Below, piece after piece: positions 56,388 to 64,000 of a stretch of 64,000 nucleotides of DNA. The translations under genes and the position numbers were made by a program. Every line of letters begins with the position of its first letter. The first letter of the stretch is position 1. The DNA is from CBDIHP01 sp965279195 (GTDB lineage Bacteria > Planctomycetota > Planctomycetia > Isosphaerales > Isosphaeraceae): assembly GCA_965279195.1 (NCBI GenBank), contig CBDIHP010000026.1, positions 62,001 through 126,000 of the forward strand. Reading direction: 5' to 3'. The notes under the pieces were generated by a model. That model saw only the letters and a program-made list of their open reading frames with translations. It was not told the origin of the DNA and made no database searches.

Positions 56388-59300
56388 ATGAAAATCCTCC
56401 GCCTCCAGCTCGACGCCTTCGGCCCGTTCACCGGGGTCGCGCTCGACCTCTCGGCCGGCAACCTCGGCCTGCACCTGATCCACGGGCCGAACGAGGCGGG
56501 GAAGACGTCGGCCTTGCGGGCGATCCGGAACCTGTTCTACGGCATCCCCCTCCAATCGCCCGACCGTTTCCTTCATGAATACAACAAGATGCGTCTCGGC
56601 GCCACGCTGGAGTTGGCCGACGGCGAGCGGCTGGCGTTCACGCGATGGAAGCGGAACAAGGACCCGCTCTGCGACGAGGCGGGGACATCGCCGATCGAGC
56701 CGTCGGAGCTGACGCGGTTCCTGGGCGGGGTGGACGAACCGCTGTTCTCGGCGATGTTCGGGATCGATCATGATTCGCTCATCGAGGGCGGGAAGGAGAT
56801 CATCCGGGGCGGCGGGCGGCTGGGGGAGACGCTGTTCTCGGCCAGCTCGGGGATTGCCGGCCTGCGGACGATCCACGAGACGCTCAAGAACGACCTTCAA
56901 GATCTGTTCATACCCCGAGGCGTGAAGCAGAGCATCCCCGTCGCGATCCGGCAGATCCGCGACGCCCAGACGGAGATCCGCCAGTGCCAGGTCACCACCG
57001 AGGAATGGTCGCGGCAGGACCAGGCGCTCAAGGATGCCCAGGCCGAGAGTGCGCGGCTGGATGAACAGATTCGCAGGAAACAGGGCGAGGCCGGGCGGCT
57101 GCGGCGGGTCAAGGACGCGTTGCCGCTGGTCTCGGAACGGGCGGAATTGCTCGATTCCCTGGCGAAGTCGTCGGACGCCGTGATCCTCCCCGACGACTTC
57201 CCCGAGCGCCGTCGCAAGGCGGAATCGAACGAGGCGGTGGCCCGGCGCGAGGCGGCGAGGGCGACGGAGACGCTTGAGGAATTGCGTGGACGCTTGGCGT
57301 CGTTGCCGTCGCACGAGTCGATCCTGGAGGCCGAGGCGGAGATCGAGCGGCTGTATGAGGAACGCGGGAAATACCGGGCCGCGCAGCTCGATCGGCCCCG
57401 CGTGCAGTCGTTCGTCAACGAGGACACGCACGCCGCGCGGGTGATCCTCCGGGAGCTTGGCAAGCCGAACGACCTCGATCAGATCGACGGCCTGGCCCTC
57501 CGCGTCGACGAGCCGATCCGCATCCAGACGCTGGCCATCGAAGCCCAGAAGCTGGCGACCCAGCGGGAGGAGACGCGCGAGGCCCTGGCGAAGCATCAAC
57601 GCGCGATCACGAAATTCACGGTCGATCTCGACCAGATCGGCCAGCCGGGGGACCTCGCGGGGCTCAAGGCGCTGGTCAAGGAGATCACGCGATTGGGGGC
57701 GATCGAGGAGCGTCGCGACGACGCGGCGCGGCAGCTCGGGCCGCTGGAAAAGTCGATCCAGGCGGCCTTGCGGAAGCTGCCGGGCTGGTCTGGCGACGCC
57801 GGGGGACTCGAAGCCCTGGCCGTCCCGCTGCCCGAGACCATCGCGAAGTTCGAGGCCCGCTGGCAGGACTCGCAGGAGCTGACGAAGCAACTGGACGCGG
57901 CGAGGAAGCGGGAGACGCAGGCCATCGAGCAGCAGGAGGCGAGGCTCCAGGCCGGCGACCTGGCACGCGACCTGCCGACGCTGGCGAACCTGCAACTGTC
58001 TCGCGAGAGGCGCGACCGGGGCTGGTCGATCATCCGCAGGTCATGGCTTGAGCATGCGAAGGATCCGGCATCCGAGGACGTGTTCATCCAGGAAGTCGCC
58101 CCCGGCAAGTCGCTGGCGGATGCCTACGAGGCAGGCGTATCCCGGACGGACAGGCTGGCCGATCGCCTGCATCGCGAGGCCACGGACGTCGCGCGTCGGG
58201 ATGAGATCCTCGCGGCCATCCAGTCGCACCGGGTCAAGCTCGACGCCATCGACGCGGAGGAAGCGCGGTCCAAGGACGTATCGCAGTCGATCGAGCGGGA
58301 CTGGAGGCGGCAGATCGAGCCGATCGGGCTGGCCGGATTGAGCCCGGCGGAACTGCGATCGTGGCTGGAGCGGCGGCAGGCGGTGCTGGGGCCCATCGAG
58401 GGGTTGCGATCGAAGCGTGAAGAGGTGGAGGCGCTCTCGGATCAGATTGCCAGGGAGAAGGCACGTTTGCATATGGCCTTGCAGCTCCCCGACGGCGGCG
58501 AGTCGCTGGCAATCCTGCTCGATCGCGCGGGCGAGTTGTTGAAGGCGAACGACGACCGGGCCAAGCGGCGGGACAGGCTGGAAACGGGCCTGGAGGCCGA
58601 GCGGGCCGGGGCGTCGCAGGCGGAGTCCAAGCTCACGGCGATCGACGAGAAGCTGGCGACCCATCGCGAGTCGTGGGGGTCGATCATGGAGCGGATCGGC
58701 CTCGATCGGACGGCCTCGCAGGAGCAGGCGACGGTGTTCGTCGAGCACCTGCGGAAGCTCCAGGAGCTGTCGCAGCGGATCCGCAGCCAGTCCAGCCGGC
58801 TCAAGGGGATCGACCGAGACGCCGAGCTTTTCGCCGGGCAGGTCCGCGACCTCTCCGAGCGGATCGCCCCGGGACTGGCCGAGCAGGCCCCCGAGGTCGC
58901 CACCGAGAACCTGTTCCAGAGGCTCCGCGAGGCCCGCGAGGACCGGCAGGCGAGCGAGTCGCTGTCCAAGCAAATCGCCCAGGAAACGAAGCGGTTGCAG
59001 GATGCCGAGGCGGCGATCGACGATGCCCGGGTCGCGTTCGATTCGCTGCTTCGCGAGTCGCGCTGCGGGTCGATCGAGGAGTTGCCGGAGTGCGAGCGGC
59101 GGTCGCGGGAGCGTTCGAAGCTCGACGCCGGACTGAGGCGGGTCGAGGACGAGATCCGGCGGTTCAGCGCGGGCCTGTCGGTGCCCGACTTCGTGGCCGA
59201 GGCGGGCCGGCACGACCCGGACACGCTGGAACATTTGATCGCGAAGCTCGATGAAGAGATCTCCGCGCTCAACGCTCAGATCAAGGACGTGAATCAGCAG

Positions 59301-59900
59301 ATCGGCTCGTCGCGCACGACGCTGGCGACGATGGACGGCAGCGGCAAGGCGGCCGAGGCCAACGGCCGCGCGGCGATGGCGATGGCGAAGTTGCAGTCGG
59401 ACGTCGAGCGTTACGCGGCCCTGCGTCTGGCGGAAGAGGTTCTCCGGAAGGGGATCGAGCGGTATCGCGAGCGGAACCAGGCGCCGGTGCTGAACCGGGC
59501 GAGCGAGCTATTCTCCAGGCTCTCGGCGCGGTCGTTCTCGGGCCTGAGGATCGAGTACAACGACAAGGGCGAGGCGTTCATCGCGGCCGTGCGATCGGGC
59601 ACCGAAGCCACGCTGACGGTTGACTGCATGAGCGAAGGATCATGCGATCAACTTTATCTCGCCCTGCGTGTGGCGAGCCTGGAGCACTGGCTCGACGCCC
59701 ACGAGCCGATCCCCTTGATCCTCGATGATGTGCTGCTGCAGTTCGACGACCAGCGGTCGGCCGCGGCGCTGGAGGTGTTCGCGGAGCTGTCGAAGCGGAC
59801 GCAGGTTTTGTTCTTCACGCACCATGCGCACCTGCGGGACCTGGCTGAGGCGAGGTTGCCGGCGGATGTGCTGTATTGCCATGAGCTGCGCAGGAATTGA
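56388..59900 (+). CDS. yhaN: YhaN-type SMC-like ATPase (Rad50/SbcC-like partner of YhaO)
   Basis: The product is 1170 residues. Walker A is GPNEAGKT (33-40) in LHLIHGPNEAGKTSALRAIR, the half-ATPase start of SMC-like proteins. The middle (about 200-1020) is long coiled coil, broken near its centre. The C-terminal half has CMSEGSCDQLYLALRVASLE and IPLILDDVLLQFDDQR (Walker B), then VLFFTHHAH. No CxxC zinc hook was seen, as expected for YhaN rather than Rad50. The start is the ATG at 56388; a TTG at 56382 is in frame. With YhaO it forms a DNA-end processing pair. F4 copy d follows 51 bp after the stop. Confidence 0.9.
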   Translation: MKILRLQLDAFGPFTGVALDLSAGNLGLHLIHGPNEAGKTSALRAIRNLFYGIPLQSPDRFLHEYNKMRLGATLELADGERLAFTRWKRNKDPLCDEAGTSPIEPSELTRFLGGVDEPLFSAMFGIDHDSLIEGGKEIIRGGGRLGETLFSASSGIAGLRTIHETLKNDLQDLFIPRGVKQSIPVAIRQIRDAQTEIRQCQVTTEEWSRQDQALKDAQAESARLDEQIRRKQGEAGRLRRVKDALPLVSERAELLDSLAKSSDAVILPDDFPERRRKAESNEAVARREAARATETLEELRGRLASLPSHESILEAEAEIERLYEERGKYRAAQLDRPRVQSFVNEDTHAARVILRELGKPNDLDQIDGLALRVDEPIRIQTLAIEAQKLATQREETREALAKHQRAITKFTVDLDQIGQPGDLAGLKALVKEITRLGAIEERRDDAARQLGPLEKSIQAALRKLPGWSGDAGGLEALAVPLPETIAKFEARWQDSQELTKQLDAARKRETQAIEQQEARLQAGDLARDLPTLANLQLSRERRDRGWSIIRRSWLEHAKDPASEDVFIQEVAPGKSLADAYEAGVSRTDRLADRLHREATDVARRDEILAAIQSHRVKLDAIDAEEARSKDVSQSIERDWRRQIEPIGLAGLSPAELRSWLERRQAVLGPIEGLRSKREEVEALSDQIAREKARLHMALQLPDGGESLAILLDRAGELLKANDDRAKRRDRLETGLEAERAGASQAESKLTAIDEKLATHRESWGSIMERIGLDRTASQEQATVFVEHLRKLQELSQRIRSQSSRLKGIDRDAELFAGQVRDLSERIAPGLAEQAPEVATENLFQRLREAREDRQASESLSKQIAQETKRLQDAEAAIDDARVAFDSLLRESRCGSIEELPECERRSRERSKLDAGLRRVEDEIRRFSAGLSVPDFVAEAGRHDPDTLEHLIAKLDEEISALNAQIKDVNQQIGSSRTTLATMDGSGKAAEANGRAAMAMAKLQSDVERYAALRLAEEVLRKGIERYRERNQAPVLNRASELFSRLSARSFSGLRIEYNDKGEAFIAAVRSGTEATLTVDCMSEGSCDQLYLALRVASLEHWLDAHEPIPLILDDVLLQFDDQRSAAALEVFAELSKRTQVLFFTHHAHLRDLAEARLPADVLYCHELRRN

Positions 59901-59951
59901 AGCCTACGCCCTACCCCGCGGCCGGTCCGGTCCGGTTCGTCATCGGCCCTC

Positions 59952-60005
59952 GTCGGTGCGGTGGACGCGGGCCCGGGAGGCCGCGTCGCAGCGCACCCCA
60001 CGCTC
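59952..60005. repeat. F4 palindromic repeat, copy d
   Basis: GTCGGTGCGGTG, stem GACGCGG...CCGCGTC, then CACCCCACGCTCG. It sits 51 bp after the yhaN stop. The remaining gap to 60248 holds no gene; the stretch around 60060-60120 (AT-rich) is the likely promoter zone for the cytochrome gene. Confidence 0.75.
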
Positions 60006-60248
60006 GAAGGTGGGGAAGGATGCCCGGCGCTGGGCGAGCCTTCGGTGGGGCCCGGTCACGTTGGCAAGGGGTCGTGTAGATTCGATGATGATTGATCACG
60101 TATCAGGTGCGATTCTTCCGAAAATCTGAGGGGTGAGTGCTTTCGAGGCCCCGGCGCGCCTGGTAGGATCGCCCGCCGGGGTTTCATTGTCGAGGCCCGA
60201 TTGATCGGACCGGTTCGTTCGTTTCCCGAAGACGGGGAGATTCACGAG

Positions 60249-60641
60249 ATGTCGAAGCGGATCGCCTGGGTGGCGCTGTCGATGGTGGCTTTCGCGGGGA
60301 TCGCGGTCGCCGCCGAGGGGCTGACGGCCAAGGACATCATGGGCAAGATGAACAAGGGCCCCAACTCGGCCCTGGCCCGGCTCAAGGCGGAATTCAAGGG
60401 CGCCCCCGACTGGGACAAGGTGACCGCGACCTCGAAGGAGGTCGTCGAACTGACCGAGGCCCTCGGCAAGGCCAGCCCGAAGAAGGGCGACGCCGACTCG
60501 TGGGCGAAGCTCACCGGCGCGTGGGTGGCCGACGCCAAGGCCCTCGAAACCGCCGCGAAGGATCACAACACCAAGGCCGCCAAGGCCGCCTTCGGCAAGC
60601 TCGGCGCCGCCTGCAAGTCCTGCCACACCTCCCACAAGTGA
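60249..60641 (+). CDS. small secreted c-type cytochrome (cytochrome c'-like)
   Basis: The protein has 130 residues. A signal peptide (MSKRIAWVALSMVAFAGIAVAAE) is followed by a helical bundle. One heme site, CKSCH, is near the C-terminus (Cys122, Cys125, His126), the class II/c' arrangement. The helix EFKGAPDWDKVTATSKEVVE is typical. GGGAG lies 9 nt before the ATG. Monocistronic by spacing, with a terminator-like hairpin downstream. Probably a periplasmic electron carrier or gas-binding protein. Confidence 0.85.
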   Translation: MSKRIAWVALSMVAFAGIAVAAEGLTAKDIMGKMNKGPNSALARLKAEFKGAPDWDKVTATSKEVVELTEALGKASPKKGDADSWAKLTGAWVADAKALETAAKDHNTKAAKAAFGKLGAACKSCHTSHK

Positions 60642-60668
60642 GCCGACCGGCCGCTTGATCGGAACACT

Positions 60669-60715
60669 CCCGGCCCGGATCCTCGACCTTCGAGGGCCGG
60701 GCCGGTTCGATTTCG
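60669..60715 (+). terminator. terminator-like hairpin after the cytochrome gene
   Basis: The hairpin has outer arms CCCGGCCC...GGGCCGGG, an inner stem CCTCGA...TCGAGG, and a T-rich tail TTCGATTTCG. It lies 28 bp after the stop. Confidence 0.6.
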
Positions 60716-60742
60716 AAGCCATGCGCCGGGCGCGAGGCGCAG

Positions 60743-60925
60743 GCGCTGGGCGCGGGTCTCCAGACCCCGCCCTGGCCTGAGATGCGGTACAGCAGGAGCG
60801 GGTCTCCAGACCCAGCAATTTATGGCCTTGAGTCGCGCTGGCTTTCCGACACGGGTCTGGAGACCCGGTTCGGCGGTCCGGCGTGGCGGATGTTGGGGCG
60901 GGGTCGGGAGACCCGCGCCCAGCGC
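60743..60925. repeat. F3 repeat, long form, copy 3
   Basis: The outer stem is GCGCTGGGCG paired with CGCCCAGCGC. Four GGGTCT...GACCC palindromes lie inside. It aligns with copy 2 at 35948 along its length. The gap 60642-60988 holds the terminator and this repeat only. Confidence 0.85.
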
Positions 60926-60988
60926 TTCGGTGTTGCTCGCGAGATACAATGAGGATGAACAATCCAATCTCCCCGGAGCCCGACTGCC

Positions 60989-62986
60989 ATGCCGGACTGG
61001 TCCTACCGCACGGTCTTCCGGCCGATCCTGTTCGGGCTGCCGGCGGGGGTGGCGAGGGATCTCACGCTGGGGGTGATGGGCACGCTCGCGCGGACGCCAA
61101 TCGGGCCGTTCGTGATCGACTTCATGGGCCACATGCGGGCCGACCCGAGACTGGCGACCTCGCCGACCGCTCTCGGCTTGACGTTCGAGACGCCCGTGGG
61201 GCTCGGGTGCGGGATCGACACGAGGGGGCTGGCCATCGGGGCGATCGCCCGGTTCGGCGTGGGGTTCCTCGAAGTCGGTCCGGTGACCGCGCCGGGGCGT
61301 CTGGCCACGGGGGACGCGGGGGAGGTCGAACGCCGGGTCGGGGATGAGACCATCGGGTCCCCCTGGCCGCCGGGCAATCCCGGGGTCGAGTCGCTGGCCC
61401 GCCAGCTGGCGGTCGCGAAACGCGGCAGTGTGAAGATCCTGGCGCGGCTGGCCGTGGCCGTCGGCACGAGTCCGAGCGACGCGGCCGGGGACCTGCGGGC
61501 CCTGGCGACCCGGCTCGGCGGGCTGGCGGATGCGTTCGTGATCGACGCGGTCGACGCCGGGGCCGGCTGGGACGACAACGCCTGGGACCTCTTCCTGCCG
61601 CTGGCCGCCGAGGCCCTGGGTCTGGAGGCCGACACGGCCCCGGCGCTGGTCGTGGTCTCGCCCCAGTGGGAGGCGCGACGGGCGGCCGTCCGGGTCAAGG
61701 TGGCGACGCGGGTCGGGTTCCGGGGGGTGTTGATCGACGGGGCCGTGCGCGACGAGCCGGGGTTCCGCGGGATGGGTCCGCCGGCGCGCGAGCCCTCGCT
61801 GGCGATGGCCAGACACCTGAGGCAGGCGTTCGGGCCGGGGCTGGCGATCGTGGCGGGCGGGGGCGTGCGCGAGCCGATCGATGCGTTGATGTTCAAGGAT
61901 GCCGGGGCGGACCTGGTGACGCTCGACGCCGGCCTGGTGTACTCGGGCCCGGGGCTGCCGAAGCGGATCAACGAGGCCTTGATTCATGACATGGATCGGC
62001 CTTCAACCGTCCCGCCCCCCGAGAGGGCGTCCGAGCTGGCCTGGCCCTGGCTGCTGCTGATGGGCCTGAGCATGGTCGCGGGCAGCGTGATGGCGCTGGC
62101 AATCGCGGCGACGCGGGTGGTGTTGCCCTATGATGAGCAGTTCGTGAACATGAGTCGGGACGCCATCGCGGAGGTCAACCCGAACCTCCTGGCGTTCATG
62201 ACGCACGACCGCGTGACGCTGGCCGGGACGATGAGCGCGGTGGGTGTGCTGTATGTCGGCCTGGCGTGGTCGGCGATCCGCCGGGGGACGCACTGGGCGT
62301 GGGTCTCGGTGCTGTGCTCGGCCTATGCGGGGTTCGCCAGCTTCTTCTTGTTCCTGGGATTTGGATATTTCGACCCGTTCCACGCGTTCGTGACGCTCGC
62401 CCTGCTGCAACTGCTGCTACTGGGCAGGCACGGGCGATTGGGGACGCCCCGCCCGGGTCCGCCGCCCGACCTCTGGAACACGCCGCGGTGGCGGCGGGCG
62501 TTGTGGGGTCAGCTCATCCTGGTGGCGCAGGCGGGCGCGTTCCTGGTGGCCGGGGCGACGATCTGCGTGGTGGGGATGACCAGCGTGTTCGTGCCCGAGG
62601 ACCTGGAATTCCTGCAGACGACGGGCGAGGCGATCGCGGCGGCGAACCCCCGGCTGCCGGCCCTCGTGGCGCACGACCGGGCGAGCTTCGGCGGGATGCT
62701 GATCGCCTCGGGCCTGGTGTTCCTGACCTCGGCCCTGTGGGGGATCCGCCGGGGCGAGCGATGGCTGTGGTGGTCGACGCTGTTCGCCGGACTCTGCGGC
62801 TATCTGCCGGCGGTTGTCGTGCATTACCACGTCGGATACAGGAACACGTGGCACCTGCTGCCGGCGTTCCTGGGGTTCTTCGGCTTCCTGCTGGCGATGG
62901 GACTTTTATACGCGTATTTATGTCGGGATGATTCAGAGTTGATCGCGGCGTGGGGCGTGAGGAAGGTGCGGGTGCGGGGGAATTGA
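60989..62986 (+). CDS. dihydroorotate-dehydrogenase-like domain fused to a duplicated membrane domain
   Basis: The product is 665 residues. Residues 1-335 resemble class 2 dihydroorotate dehydrogenase (LFGLPAGVARDL, GLGCGIDTRGLAIGAIARFG, GFLEVGPVTAPGR, then GGGVREPIDALMFKDAGADL and LVYSGPGLPKRI), a TIM-barrel with FMN phosphate-binding end. The usual catalytic serine region (NxSSPNT) and active-site lysines were not found. Residues about 355-650 hold about eight hydrophobic spans in two related halves, each with NPxL, HDR and IRRG motifs. The start has GGAG 10 nt upstream. The stop TGA is inside F5 partial copy 3. Catalysis is doubtful; the pathway is unknown. Confidence 0.8.
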   Translation: MPDWSYRTVFRPILFGLPAGVARDLTLGVMGTLARTPIGPFVIDFMGHMRADPRLATSPTALGLTFETPVGLGCGIDTRGLAIGAIARFGVGFLEVGPVTAPGRLATGDAGEVERRVGDETIGSPWPPGNPGVESLARQLAVAKRGSVKILARLAVAVGTSPSDAAGDLRALATRLGGLADAFVIDAVDAGAGWDDNAWDLFLPLAAEALGLEADTAPALVVVSPQWEARRAAVRVKVATRVGFRGVLIDGAVRDEPGFRGMGPPAREPSLAMARHLRQAFGPGLAIVAGGGVREPIDALMFKDAGADLVTLDAGLVYSGPGLPKRINEALIHDMDRPSTVPPPERASELAWPWLLLMGLSMVAGSVMALAIAATRVVLPYDEQFVNMSRDAIAEVNPNLLAFMTHDRVTLAGTMSAVGVLYVGLAWSAIRRGTHWAWVSVLCSAYAGFASFFLFLGFGYFDPFHAFVTLALLQLLLLGRHGRLGTPRPGPPPDLWNTPRWRRALWGQLILVAQAGAFLVAGATICVVGMTSVFVPEDLEFLQTTGEAIAAANPRLPALVAHDRASFGGMLIASGLVFLTSALWGIRRGERWLWWSTLFAGLCGYLPAVVVHYHVGYRNTWHLLPAFLGFFGFLLAMGLLYAYLCRDDSELIAAWGVRKVRVRGN

Positions 62987-63017
62987 ACCGCCAAGACGCC
63001 AGGAGCGCGGAGACGCT
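62981..63017. repeat. F5 repeat, partial copy 3 (left arm only)
   Basis: AATTGAACCGCCAAGACGCC followed by AGGAGCGCGGAGACGCT matches the left arm of the F5 copy at 14681. The upstream gene's TGA stop lies in AATTGAACC. No right arm follows. Confidence 0.7.
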
Positions 63018-63028
63018 TCGAAGCCTAG

Positions 63029-63110
63029 GCGCTGGGCGAGGGTCTCCAGACCCCGCCCCCGCGGAGATCGAAGGGGACCACCGAACCGGGTCTCCAGACC
63101 CGTCGACCGT
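63029..63110. repeat. F3 repeat, short form, copy 4, cut short by the IS630 element
   Basis: GCGCTGGGCG starts it at 63029. Two GGGTCTCCAGACCC palindromes and the shared linker GATCGAAGGGGACCACCGAA follow, as in copy 1 at 27468. The closing CGCCCAGCGC stem is missing; the IS element starts at 63111. Confidence 0.8.
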
Positions 63111-64000
63111 TAGAGCGATTTCCCTATGAGTCTGGCGGTTGACTCTGTGGCGGTGTAGCCGCTATGGCGGAACCAGCCGGCGATGTCCTGCGGGGTGATC
63201 CGGCGGAGGGCGTCGCCCATGGCGCCGAAGAGATCGGGGACCGTCCGGACCGCCAGCTCGCGGAGGATCGCCTTGAACTTCGAGAACAGCGGCTCGATCG
63301 GGTTGAGGTCGGGGCTGTAGGGGGGCAGGTAGCGGACCTGGGCGCCGGCCGCTTCGATCAGGCGACGCACCTCGGGCGACTTGTGGCAGGAGAGGTTGTC
63401 CATCACCACGATGTCGCCCGTCCGCAGGGTCGGGGCCAGGCAGTCGCCGATGTAGGTCTCGAAGCAGGCCGAGTTGGTGGCGCCGTCTGTGGCCAGGCAG
63501 GCGGGCTGGGGGACGCCCCCCAGCCTCACGGCGGCGGTGAGGGTGATGACCTTCCAGTGTCCGTGCGGCACCGGGCCGTCCACCCGCACGCCGCTGGGGG
63601 CCCGGCCGTGGGTCCGGTCCATGGCGGTGGTGCAGCCGGTCTCGTCGAGGAAGACCAGCCGCGACGGGTCGACCCCGGCGAACTCCTCGCGCCAGGCCCG
63701 CCGCTGCTCCTTCAGCTCGGGACGGTCCTGCTCGGCCGCCCGCCGCGACTTTTTTTACGCGTGATGCCCAGGCGTTTCAGGGCCCGGAACACGACCGTGG
63801 GGCCGCAGGCGACGCCGGCGGCCGCGGCGAGTTGCTCGAGGGTGGCGTCGGAGTCGTCTCGGACGGCCTGGCGGAGCCGAGCGTCGGCCTCGGCGTCGAA
63901 GGCACGCACCCTGCCCCCGCCCCGGGGCCTGGGCTCGATCGTGCCGACCTCGCGCCACCGCTTCATCAGCGCGCGGATCCAGGAGACGCTCACCGAGAAC
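63110..64000 (-). CDS. IS630-family transposase with programmed -1 frameshift, N-terminus outside the window
   Basis: The first frame starts beyond the window (FSVSVSWIRALMKRWREVG visible) and gives the helix-turn-helix part (LRQAVRDDSDATLEQLAAAA). It ends after ITRKKSRGGRPSR. The A7 run at 63751-63757 (minus-strand CGTAAAAAAAGTC) allows slippage to the -1 frame, which continues KKSRRAAEQDRPELKEQRRA and VFLDETGCTTAMDRTHGRAP. The DDE residues are Asp in FLDETG, Asp in IVVMDNLSCHKS and Glu in PDLNPIEPLF. Both frames are intact, so this looks like normal IS630 frameshifting. Confidence 0.88.
63111..64000 (-). mobile_element. IS630-type insertion sequence, right part only (runs off the window)
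   Basis: The transposase gene fills this segment. The end at 63111 reads TAGAGCGATTTCCC, with a TA that fits IS630 target duplication. The other end and its terminal repeat lie beyond base 64000. It sits directly at the end of an F3 repeat. Confidence 0.8.

Noticed and set aside
55121..59900. YhaO/YhaN as part of the HerA cassette
   Set aside because: Eight kb and several unrelated genes separate them; functional similarity (DNA ends) is noted but linkage is not supported.

Overview
The window looks like chromosome of a planctomycete, most likely of the Isosphaeraceae type. The DNA is very GC-rich. It carries families typical of that phylum: a DUF1559 prepilin-like protein, a PSCyt1/DUF1549/DUF1553 protein followed by a DUF1501 protein, a large dehydrogenase fused to a planctomycete-type cytochrome c domain, and a surface protein with an LExRxxLS-like N-terminal motif. 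No rRNA, tRNA or CRISPR array was recognised.

Layout. 1-4835 (+): fatty-acid beta-oxidation (FadJ-like protein cut by the window edge, thiolase, acyl-CoA ligase). 4873-10604 (-): TetR regulator, membrane-fusion protein and RND pump as one efflux operon with a visible TetR-type operator. 10830-15328: PIG-L deacetylase, multiheme dehydrogenase, small membrane protein. 15534-18830 (+): argB, argD, argF. 18835-23442 (-): sigma-54 activator, diadenylate cyclase and a secreted partner. 23499-27212 (-): metH. 28992-29503 (-): HicBA toxin-antitoxin pair. 29741-40785: membrane proteins, ClC channel, di-heme oxidoreductase, DUF1559, TPR-peroxiredoxin and DUF1579 proteins. 41208-46926 (+): a tight three-gene cassette (basic protein, AAA+ ATPase, Cas4-like Fe-S nuclease fused to a HerA translocase). 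I cannot match this cassette to a named system, and it is the best candidate here for an undescribed DNA-defence or DNA-processing machine. 47026-55008: Old Yellow Enzyme, surface protein, SDR, DUF1549/1553 and DUF1501. 55121-59900 (+): a YhaO/YhaN (Mre11/Rad50-like) pair. 60249-62986: small cytochrome c and a dihydroorotate-dehydrogenase-like domain fused to a duplicated membrane domain. 63110-64000: the end of an IS630-type element with an A7 frameshift site.

Two patterns cut across the genes. First, at least five families of short structured palindromic repeats (called F1-F5 below) recur in intergenic gaps, mostly next to stop codons. Several copies have changed both sides of a stem together, so the fold is conserved more than the sequence. 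Second, five genes (argD, argF, DUF4239, ClC, di-heme oxidoreductase) carry single-base frameshifts, mostly in or beside short C/G runs. That clustering points to sequencing or assembly indels rather than true decay, although decay cannot be excluded from the sequence alone.
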